From positions 1 to 64,000 of IMG/VR virus record IMGVR_UViG_3300042908_000748: a DNA stretch of 64,000 bases; one strand, written 5' to 3'. The notes under the pieces were generated by a model, which saw only the letters and a program-made list of their open reading frames with translations, had not been told where the DNA came from and ran no database searches. This DNA is from a virus. Position numbers and translations under genes: made by a program. This document shows, piece after piece, positions 33,404-45,400 of the stretch (position 1 is its first letter; each line of letters begins with the position of its first letter).

Positions 33404-36400
33404 TCCGTTCGGTCGTTTCTGTTCAGTTAATACTTGGAATACTGCGGCTCTGACCTTCTGAGAAAGATCTCTTGCTGCCTTATTATCTTTCTCAGGATTA
33501 TTACCATCAGAGTTGATCGTGATGGGTACGGTAACAGACGTGCTACCCCCGCTAGGAGCCTTGATAGCAGGCGTACTAAACGAACCGCCTACGACACCCC
33601 CATTCTTAAAGTTAAGCACGTTCTCGTCCACGCCATAGCGCTTAGCGATCGCTTGTTGCTGTCTGTTCAATACCCATTCTCCAGGTGATACCACAGCTAA
33701 CCTAGCTTTTGGGTTACCTTCGCGTTTTAATGCCTGTCCTATAGCTTCTGTAGAAGCTAACTTATCCAATGTTGACTGCGATCTTCCTATAACACCACCC
33801 TTTGCAAAATTCTCTATACCTAATCCGGTATTAGTTTTTATGACACCACCATCTTTGAAGAACATCCCTAGTATCGTGGATAACAATGACTGGAATACAC
33901 CTCCTACACTAAAACCTCCTTTAGATACCGCTGTGCTACTAGAACCTGAAAATACACCCATTACAACAGAACCAAGTTGAGCCCCGCCGCGATCTGCTCC
34001 AGCTTCTATAGCACTTTGTATAGACTGAGCACCGTTTTCAAATGTAAGATCAAAACCACTTAAGTCAAATAAACCTTCAGAAATGGTACCTAAAGCGTTT
34101 GGTGTTTGTATGGATACAGCCGCTTGTTGTATTGCCTGAGCGCCTAATTGTAATGAAGATAAAACCATCTCACCACCTAATCTTAATGACGCTGAGGCTT
34201 GTTCTGCCCCTGTTGTTAACGTAACATCTTCTGTACTAGCACCGAATAAAGATTTTCCATATTCTGTTAGACTTGGATCTCGTATTTCACCAGTAGAAGG
34301 GAATAAGTAAGAACTATAATCCATTGCGCCTTGTAATAATGGGTTATATCTAGGTGTTTGCATTAGCACATTAGGATCTTCTTCGGGCGATCGCGATCTG
34401 CTAGTTCCAAAAAGCATTTCTATAATACCGTTACCAGTATCACTAGATATTCCAGCAGCACCACCGAATATACCTGCAAACAGATTATTGGTTAGCATTT
34501 CTGCCGCCAAGTTCATCAGATTATCTATTAAACCGTTGACAAAATCGTTAAAGGCTTCTCCTACTGTTTTGGTACCTTTCATAAGATCGCTGAATAGTCC
34601 TTGAACTGGACCTCTTACGTTCTTTATTACATCGGGTAACATTGAGGCTTCTTGCCTTATCTGATCCATTTTGATGTCGTTTATCTTTGATAAGGATTCG
34701 CTCATAGCTTTGAAACCCTCATCTGTGAGTTTCCCAGCGTTTTTTAGTTTTTCTAATTCTAATATGGCATTTTGATAATCTAAGCGTTGCATATCCAACA
34801 AGAATGGTAACCGCTCTTGTTTCATAGCTTCCGTTGGACTAGCACCAAATGCGCCTAGATAAACATCTTGTGCTCCCATTAAATCTGTTACTCCTCCAGG
34901 GCCAACAAGAGGATTTCTTGATTGTTCTATTTGATCGGCTCTAACTTGTAAAGCTTGTTCTAGCTCTAATGTTTGTAGTTTTAATTGGGCTGTCTCTTCT
35001 ATTAATAAACGACCTCGTTCTCTAGTCTCGTCTGTTAGACCCTTACTACCTTCGTATAAATCAAATATTTGATTCTCTAAATCTTGTTGTATTTTAAGAG
35101 CTTCAATTTCATAAGACAGGTCTCTAGCGTTTCCTGCTTCCCCTGTTCTATTTAATAAAGGTGTAAGAGCTTCCACATTAGCAGCTCTTTGTTCTAACAA
35201 AAATGATGAATTGTTAAGTCTTAATTGTTCAGTATTTCTATTAATGTTGTCACCTAATATTTCTAATGCTAGGATTTGACGTTTAATAGATTCTGCTAAT
35301 AGCTGGTCATAGCGATCTCTATCTAGTCCAGTATTTAACTGTTCTTTTAAGCCAAATTGATACTCTTTCTCTTTTTGTATTATATCAGCAGCATCAGCTT
35401 GTTTTTCTAACTCTTCTGCCAGCGCCTGCTCTCCATCATTTCTTAACAATTCAGCCTGTTGTCTTAAATTTTCACCAGTTAGTTCAGTTAACTGATTAAT
35501 AAACTCCATATATCGTCTTTCTTCTTCCATCTTGTATTCTTCTGAAATTTTTAGTAAAGCCTCTCCTTCCATAGCGGTTAGATCAGCTAAGTTCTTTCTA
35601 AGAATATCTATAAGTGGTTGTTTCTGAGATATTATCTCTCTGAAACCCTCTTCAATTCGTCTTACATCTTCTTCTTTGGCTCCAGCCGCTATAAGTTGGT
35701 TGGGCATGGTTTCTAATAACTGTGTTACGGCATCTATGTCGTTTTGAGCATCTTCGATTTGTCGTTCTAGTTCTATACGACGATCTTCTATATCTCTAGA
35801 TGCCATATCAAGATCATATTCAAGTTGAATTTCTGGCGTCATCCTGAATTCTGGTATACTTTGATACTTGCGATCTCTGTCTTGTCTTTCTTGTTGTAGC
35901 TTAGCATCTTCCGTCCCTCTCTTAGCAGTTATTCCTTCTCGATTAACTTCAGAAAACATACTATCTATTTGAGCGTCGAATCTTTCATCTGCTAACGTTT
36001 TCATTTGTTCAATCAATTTTATTTGATCGTTAGCGTTCTGTTGTAGCATGTTTACATACTTTTGATTTTCTGATAACAGTTGGTTAGAACTTTGTGTATA
36101 ACTACTTACATCTAAAGTTGTAGCACTACTACTGGTTGTTGTCGGACGTGATCTATTGATATAGCCTGTTACATTACTGATAGCTTGGGTAGTATATTTA
36201 TTATCTGGTCGTAATTCTTCTGCTCGTCTAAAATTGATCAATGCTGATTGATAGTCCTTTTTCTCAGTCAGAGCATAACCTTCGCGCATGAATCTTTCAA
36301 ATTGCTCTTTCTCTGACATGAGTTCATTCATACCGATGCCGCTGTCACGGAGGAATTGTTCGGCTCTTTGACGGTGATCGCCTTGTCTGAATCTCGGCGC

Positions 36401-39400
36401 AGCGTTTCTTACGGTAGTTTGATTACTATCCTTACGATTCCAATAACTTTCTCCAGCTTGACCAGCTAATATTGCTGAATAGGCGTGTCGTATATCATGT
36501 TCACCAGGTCTGAAACCGCGATCTAGCAAATATCTTTCTATAGCAGGCATTTGTTGAGCTATACTTTGTTGGGTATTGGTTCCATATTTACGTTGGTTAT
36601 CAGGACTGAATTGGATCAAACCCTTATATAAATTATTATCACCTCCTCGTATGTTAGGGTTGAAAGATCCTGCTGATTCCCAAGACATAAGAGCGGCAAA
36701 TTCTCTTGGATCTAATCCTAAACGTTGAGCTGCGGCTATCATAGCTTGTGCCCCAGCAGGGTCGCTTTGAACTCTTTCTGCGGTTCTTACCGTGCCACCC
36801 ATAGGTATTCTACCCGGACCCATACTAGCCACTCTAGAGGCCACTGGGGCGTAGTTTCTAAACATCTCTACCCCAGACTGTTGAGGCGTGCTCTGAGCTG
36901 TTCTAGAGGCCGGTTGTGATATAGGATTAATATTGACATTTACGCCCTGTAAGTTACGTGCAACTCCACCACCGGCGTTCATAGCTGCTAACCATTGCTG
37001 AGCGTCTACGAACTGACCATTAACTTTCACCTTCATATCGAGATGGTGTTGTATTACTTCTCCAACGAGCTGTCCCATCGATACATTGGTGCTCTCTCCT
37101 ATGCCTATACCTAAGGCTTTTTTAACAGATTCTAATTCTAGATGATTAAATTGCAAATCAATAGGTATGCCTTTAGCGTCCTGAGTCGTTATTCTCACTT
37201 GGACAGCATTACCTCTATCACCCTTTTGTTCAGCTATGTCTATTACCCTAGCCGTACCAGAAAAAGGAGCTGCTACATCAGCACCTCTTCCTCCTCCTAC
37301 TTTTGAATCCCAGTCTATACCAGCATGATATTCTTGTCGTCCATTTCGTGTTCTACCAGCCCTGAACGATTGTCCTTCAGTAGGTTTATAACTTACTAAT
37401 GACTCTATAGATTGTCCCATCAATGGGGACGCTACGTTTCTACCATTTGTACCTTGACTACCAATAATACCTTGATCTATTTGAGGTATACTTAATGCAA
37501 ATTGTTCATTTTGTCGAAGAGTATTGAATAATTGATTCATAACATCCATTTTCTGTTTTAAGAAATCAGATGTGCTTTTTAATTGTTCTCCTATGACATT
37601 GATAAATCTTTCTAATATGTTCATCATGCCACTGAAGTGATCGGTTCTCAATTTACCCATAGTACGAGTTATCGTATTACTGGCATTAGCAACCTTGCGA
37701 TCGTTTTCAAATTCCTTAAAACTGTGAGCGATTTCTTCAGTTTGTTGACCCACCTCTATCAACATATCTTCCAGTTGACGACCTAGTTGATTGATCTGTC
37801 CTTGAAATCGTGCTTGAGAGGTTGTTAGTTGATTTTGAACATCGGCTATCGTAGCATTTATGTTTTCTATTCCTATTAATGTATCTAAACCTTGTATCAA
37901 TATAGAATCTGCTTGAGCATCTTCTAGTTTAGTTCGCTCTAAAGTAAGACGTTCCGGACCTAGATTTTCTAGATTAGGGATTTTGTCCGCCAATTGTTGT
38001 AATATCGCTGCCATGTCTCTATCATTCGTTTGCGAGATTAACCCTTGCAATTCGATTTGATTAGCAGTTAAAACCGACATTAATTGCTGTTGATTTATAA
38101 CTTCTGAGGTACCTTGAACTATTCCCGTATTCAATCCTGTATCCATACGGGATACTTCTGTAAGTCTCTGATTCGATTCTATTCCTGCAAAGAAACTTGC
38201 ATCGATAGTACTAGCTCTCATCTTATCGGCTTCACTTCTGAGCCGATTAAATTTAATTATCGTATTATCAATAGCTTTATTAAACGCGTTCTGTTTTTCT
38301 TCTAATTGTTTTATACTATCAGTCAATTCTTTTGTGCCGTATTCATACACATCAGGAGCTACAACTCCCGCTTCATAGTCTTCTTTTAATGCCTCTAAAG
38401 CATCTTTTCTACGCTTTAGTTCATCATCTATAGATTTTCTAGCGATCGCCACTCCTTTTTGAGCTTCACTTCTACTTTCCAGTAGAGAGTCTTCTGTTTC
38501 AGCTAGTTTTTTTAATGTTTCTACATCATCGGGGTTAATTATTTTAACGAGTTGTTGTTCTCGTTGTACAGATTTTAATTTTTCTTCTATTTCGTTAAAA
38601 TCTGCTATCAGAGATGTTTTATCCCCTGTAAGATATCGATCAGCGTTAGCTATTACTTCATCAGCGTTAGAAGATTGTATATCAATATTCTTACGAAGAT
38701 CAGTCTGTTGTTTCTCTTTTAGTTTAGTGGACAAAGCGTTCATCGCTACAAATGGAGAGTCACTTACCCAATTTATGGCATTGTTTAACGGATTGTTACT
38801 CTGTCTACGTTCTTTAACATTTTTATTCAGAGATCCTATCAAACCTTCTTCTAAAAATGACCCAGCCCCTTCTCTTAATTTAACGTTTTCTAAACTATCA
38901 GCAGCTTTTTTAGCCGATCCTTCCACTTCGTTTAGTTTTTCTTTCATTAATTCAAGTTGTCTAGTGGAATCTTTGGTTATATCTCCTATCGTTCCAGAAT
39001 TATCACCAAAATATCTAAGTCCGATACTTACAGCGGTTATAATTGTCTGTATTGCAGCAAACTGTAATAATAAAGATCTTATTGCTACTGTTAAACTCAA
39101 AAATGCTTTAGCCATCCCTTTTAAAGCAGTTATGGTTCCCTGAAGTGTTAAGGTTTTTATTTGTACACCTAAACTTGTAAATTGGAGTTTTACAACATCC
39201 AATACTTTCTTTACCCCTATAAAGGCGTCCAATATTTGTATGGCTACTACTGTGGCTATCGCACCTAAGAATGGTAATAGTTCAATTAGAGTTCTAACAC
39301 CCGCTGTTAAGACATCGGTTTTTATTTTATCAAAAAACAAAAGTTCTTTACCTACACCGACTTGTAATTCATCGACGGCGTTATTAAGTCTATTGATAGA

Positions 39401-42400
39401 TGCTGTGGCACTATTAGCTGCTGAAGCTACACCTATAGACGATTCTGCTGATAATTGTTGAGCAAACTTAGGTAAGAAATCTTCTGATAGAAGCTGTCCT
39501 TTTTCAACCATTTTTACTAGCTCTTGAGTAGTTACACCCATAGCTCTAGCTGCGGTCTGAAAAGCTCCTGGTAAAGCTTCGCCCAATTGCTGTCGCAATT
39601 CTTCCATAGAAATGACACCTTTAGCTGCCATCTGAGATATTGCTGTACCCACTCTCTCAGCAGATTGACTATCTAAACCGTATGCAGAAGAGGCAGCAGA
39701 TATTCCAGCAAGGATTTGATCAGTAGCTACGCCTTCTAAAGATGTACCTTTCGTTGATGCCGATAATTGCAGGTACGCTTTTATACTTTGTTTAGCGCTT
39801 ATACCCATAGCATCAGATTCTCTTCTGATTTGTTTTATTTTTTCTTGAGCAGCTCCAGCACTACCTTCTAAAAACCCTAGAGAGATTTCTGTGGATTGAA
39901 ACGCTCTAGCGCTTGCCATGGCTGAATCAGCAAAATCTAACAACATGGGGCCTAATGTTGCCAAACTGAAGAATCCTGCAATACCTTTTACTACCGCTAC
40001 AGCGGCATTTTCTAAAGATCCAAATTTCTCTGTAAGTGAATCAAATAGACCAGAAGATTTTTTCGTAGTGGTTTCTGTTTGATCTACACTATCTCTTATA
40101 TCCTCAAATGGTTCTTCGTTATTTGAAAGATCAGACATTGCTACGCCAAACATTCTTGTTGCAGCACTGGCTTCATTCAACTTGCCGATAATTTCATCTA
40201 AGCTGTTAGCTATATTCTTTTCCCATTCTCCTGCATCGTCGTCTGCATTGAAGTTTGTCTCTCGAAATTCAGATAGTTTACCAGCAAGTCCCGATAATTT
40301 CTCTGAAGAACCGATCGCACCTTCTCCACTTACATTAGCCAAAGTCGATTGAGATTCTTTCAACAATCTCTCTAACTCACTAGATGCGTCTTCTAATTGC
40401 GATCTAGAGAAAGATATAATCTCTATAGAAGCTTCATTTACTTTATTAAGAGCGTCATTTGTTATAACATCTAACGATTCTAATAGTTTTGCTCCCAATT
40501 TCGATGCTTTGAATTCTCCCGAAGCCTTGTTAAAGCCTTCTATACACATCTGTGCTATGTATTCAAATTCTTTTGAAGGCGAAGAAATACCTAGTGTTTC
40601 TTTGGCGGCATATATCACGGCTTGAGCCAATTTTTCAGCTTTTTCTTTTACTTCGCCTGTGTCTTCTAGAGCCGACACAAGCCCCTCTGATATTGAATCA
40701 AATACCGCTTTAGAATCTTTTTTAGCCGTTTCCGCAAATTGACCCTCTCCAAATATACTATCGAAAGATCCTATAATCGTACTTCCAATATCTTTAGTAT
40801 TGCTTGCAATATCTACGGCGTTTTTTACATTTATTAGTTTCGACCTTGTATCCATCATTTTGGATATAGGAGCCTTATCCGTGGAAGAAGTAGGATCAGA
40901 AGTTTCTCCTGACGCCATTTTCAGGGTTTCTCTTGACACAATTTGAGCCAAGAATTTTACCATGTAAGTTTTATAACTATTCGTTATTTCATATAGTTTT
41001 TCATTGGTTTCATCTATGAAAGATTCCTCCGCCTGGTTCATTAGACGCAGAGTTTTTATTCTTTTTTGTAGAGCTTCATACCACTTTGTTGTTAATCTAA
41101 CACCAAGATCCCTAACACTTTCTGTAGGATTTTTTTCACCAGTTATTATATTTTTCCCTTCATTAACTACTTCAGGAGTGCTGTACATAGCAGCCATCGC
41201 GCCTTGTAGTGGCACATTGAGTGGTGACATCTGAGCTACGGTGTTACCTATTGTAAACCCCACCATATCTCCGGCAAAATTTTCTTTTATCTTACTGGAT
41301 TTATTCTGTTGAATTCTTCTTGCATCTTCCAACACTTTTAATACAGCACTGATATCATTGACTTCGTTTGTTTCCATAGCTTCCAGTGTTGCAGAGAGAT
41401 CCGTAGTCAATTTTCTCATCAACAAAGCTCCTCCAGCATCACCGACAAGAGCACCTACTGGTCCTAACGTACCTCCAGCGATACTTCCTAGAAGGCCCGT
41501 AGTGTTAACCGCAGCCTCGCCAATAAGATCTTGAACTGATTCCATGCCTAAAGCTTTTCTGAGTCCTCGTCCGGTGATTTGTGCAGTGGACAAGTTTTCT
41601 TCCCCTTGTAATCGTCCTAACACACCTGAGGCAAATTCTTGTCTGGCTAATCCAGCTTGCACAGTCTTGACAGGATCGAATCGTCCCTCTCTTGACATAG
41701 CAGCGGTAGCTTCGAGTAAAGCTTTGCGTATCTCTGACTTCTCTGGCAATTTACCCTGTGTCACGGCTTGTGTCAGCAAGCCCAACATCGGTTTACCCGC
41801 CTCACCACTGAAAGCTTCGTCAAACGTCAAACCAAACTCTTTTTTGTCTTTGACTATATCTTTTAAAGCAAGTATCTTTGACTCTAACGAATCAGTAATG
41901 TCTTCTATAACACTTTCCGATCGCCCGCTTCTTTCTAAACCTATAGCCAAACCCTCTTGAATCTGTTCTCCTATTCTTATAAACACTTTGGATGGCGAAG
42001 AAATATCAAGCTCATCTTCGGCACCCTCTGTAACGGCTTTACCTATAGATTTACCAACATTTTCGATATCAGATAATGCCTTATTTATGGGTGCCGTGAG
42101 CCCATCTACCACATCATTTCCAACCGTAGACATATCTACGTTTAAAGATTCCAGTAATTTTCTAGCCTCTTTTTCTTTTTTAGTTATTACACCTTTAGTA
42201 GTAGAAGCTTTTTTAGCTACGGGTTCTGGAATGGAATCTCCGTACTGGACCAGCATATTGTCTATAGTGTCTTTAGCTTTGGATGCTGATAATACGATAC
42301 CTTTAGCTAAATCTATTTTTTCCTGAGGTACGGTACTGGTCTTTGCTAACTTACTTTGGTTTACAAATAAAGATCGAATTTGATCCAATGCTTTTTCAGG

Positions 42401-45400
42401 TGTAGGCGGAGGAATTGTGGTAGCCTTATAGGCGCTTGTAAGTTGTTCTAATGCCGTTTCTACCTTTGTTAAACGTCCTAATAGACTAGAAATCAGGTTA
42501 CCTTCTTCTGTGATAGTGCGATCGCTAGCGGGAATGACTTTTAACAAATCTCGTAATTGACTCTCTAACGCGACAAAATCCGTGTTCATCTGTTTAACAA
42601 ATGATTCTGGCACTGGTTGGACAGTCATTCGTTCTTTAGCAGCTCTTATACCCCCTTCTAGCTTTTGAACCATCTCTCTTATTTGTGGTAAATCTAAATT
42701 TTCTAAATCTCTTTGACCTGCAATCTTCAAATTACTTGGTACAGGTAACTCGGCTAGACCTTTTTTTACAACATCAACAAATTCCTCACCAATTTTCGCC
42801 CCTACTCCTACGAGTCCATCTCGTAATTCTGTAACAATCGGTTTACTTATAAATGGTATTTCAACGTTGTCTTTTGTTTCATCAGTTACATCCTCGTTTT
42901 CACTAACAGATCTAATACCGAATCTTGGATCTCTCACTATGTTAAGATTCTGTCGCGATCTTTGTATAAGTGTTTCTAGAAAATCGACTTTGGTGTTAGT
43001 ATTCTCTGGTCTATATTGAAGTATACCTTCTTTGTCAAACTCTGTTTGAGGAGCCTTCTTAAGAGTTTTTGCTCTATCTACGATACTTTTTATTTTATCT
43101 TCTACTTCTGGTATAGCTGCTAATGATATATTACTAATACCAGATTTATTTACATATTCTATAAACTGTTCTATGTCAGACAGTTCTTTAGCTAGATTTA
43201 TAGTATCTTTGTCGAGACCTTTTACTTCAACATACATTCTATCTAGCTGTTCTGCTAAAACATTAAACGATTTACTTTCATCTCCCACAGAAGCCAATAC
43301 TTGCTGGCGAACAAGTTGTAAAGCTTCCATTGTAGCTTTAATAGCGGTTTTATGACTTTCTATAGCAGATTCTCTTTTTGGTACTAACTCTGTCAAGCCA
43401 TATTCGTCTAATAAATCTTCATAAGCGTTAACAGCTTCAACAATCATGGATCGAAACTGTGAGGCTTCATCTTCACTGATATGACCTTGAGCTTCAAGAT
43501 CATCAGGATTTCCTATCTCATCCATGAATTTTATGACACGATTATATTCATTCTTTATGACGTTTAATCGACTTTCTAAACCTGGATATTCTTTGAATTT
43601 TTTATCTAATTGACTTTCTACATCTATAAGATCGTCTATTATATCAGAATTAGTACTAGATATATTTTGTATTAAAGTCTGAGTTTGTTTGATGGCTTCA
43701 TCAATCTTATCTTTACTTTCCATTTCTATAGGATCTAGTATTTGACGAAGTTCAGCAACATTTTCGTTTAGATAAGAACTTATATTATGATCTACAGCTC
43801 CTCTACCCTTTTGGCGAAAGGTAGGATCTTTCATAAGAGCCCCAAATTTTTTATTATTTATATTTGTTACAAAATCGTCTTTAGATGAAAATCTACCTTT
43901 ACCACCCTCTCCTAAGGCCCCAACTATATTAGGTGTTCCTACACCTACATATTCTGAACTTACACCCATCATTTTTAATATTTGATAGGCTTCTTCAGCG
44001 ATCGCACCACCACCAGATTCGCCTATTAATTTTATTTTTATCTCGGGATTTATTTGTACTGCTGATAATGCCTGAGCTGCCATCTCAATTGCATCATTAG
44101 AAAATCCAGATAAATATGGTAGTAACATACCTCCAAAGGCATCTAAATTTTCGGCATCCATATTGGTGTTGTCTACAGCTATAATCTTTTGACGTTCAGG
44201 ATATGGTAAATCAATTTTTTCCTTACCTGACACTAATCGTCTAGCAGACTTACCTTCAGCACCCGCTATACCTCCGGTAACTATAAACAATTCTTCTGTG
44301 TTTTCGTCTATAGCTTTTATGGCATTTCCTCTTCTATTCTTTTTCCATGTAGACTCCTCATTTTTTGGATAATTAGGATCTGTTAGTTCAGCCACTCTTT
44401 GTTTTACTAAAGGTATAGCTCTCTCTCGTAATCCTACCTGTCTAAGATCCACTAAGATTTTATCTAATAATTTTAGCTCTGACATATCTAAAGAAAAGTT
44501 TTCTGAAAAAGCTGTTCCAGCTTCAGCAAATTCTTCTTTCATGTCGTTAAGCGCCTCTGCAGAACCGCTTATATCTATATTAGAAAATAAAGCGTTTATT
44601 CTATTTATAAGAGTTTGTTCTTTCAGTGATGCCGCGACACCATCACCAACTCTGAAACCTGCTAATTTTAGTCTTTCACCTAAAATATCTACTACATCAC
44701 CGCCAAGAGTTTTTATAGCATCATTTCGGTTATAAACTTCCTTTATAACTGGAAAAAATCGTTTTCCTTTTTTGTTTCCAAATTCGTTAAGGTTTATGTC
44801 AAATGTACTTTCAAAGGATCTTACAAGTCCAGAACCTATTTCTTTACCGAAACCAGCACCAATCTCTTCATATAAACCTTCGACGATATCGGAAAAACTA
44901 CCGCTTAGTCCTCCTGTTAACAAGTTCAGAATTTTTGAAAATCTTGAAGGCTCTAACGCATCACTCACACCTTCTGAAATTTGATCTGCTAACGTGTCTC
45001 CAAAACCAATTATACCTTGTTCTATTTTAGTAAATACGTTGTTGAGTTGATCTGTTAACGGTTTAAGACTATCTTTCGATAACTCTACCACTTGTTTAGG
45101 TATTCGATCCCCCATTATTCTGCTAAACGCATATTCTCCTAAAGAACTAAAAGCTCCCTCTAAGACCCCTTTTACTACGAATCCTAAGACGCCAAAAGTA
45201 CGTCTAATTAACGTCGGTCTTATACCCTCTCTAACGCCTGACTCAACGTTTTCTGCTACAGCAGAACCCATTTCTGAAGTTAACTCTTCAACAGTTCCAG
45301 GAGCAAAAGTCGCTTCTAATATAGCATTAAACTTTCTAGCGTTTCGTTCTGAATATTGTATTTGGCGATCCGTTCTAGCTCTTGGTACCCAAAGTCCTTG

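Noticed and set aside
41544-42326. Plus-strand frames of 138 and 112 residues inside the tape-measure gene
   Set aside because: They are shadows of the tape measure, whose codon pattern, domain content and family ends are convincing on the minus strand.
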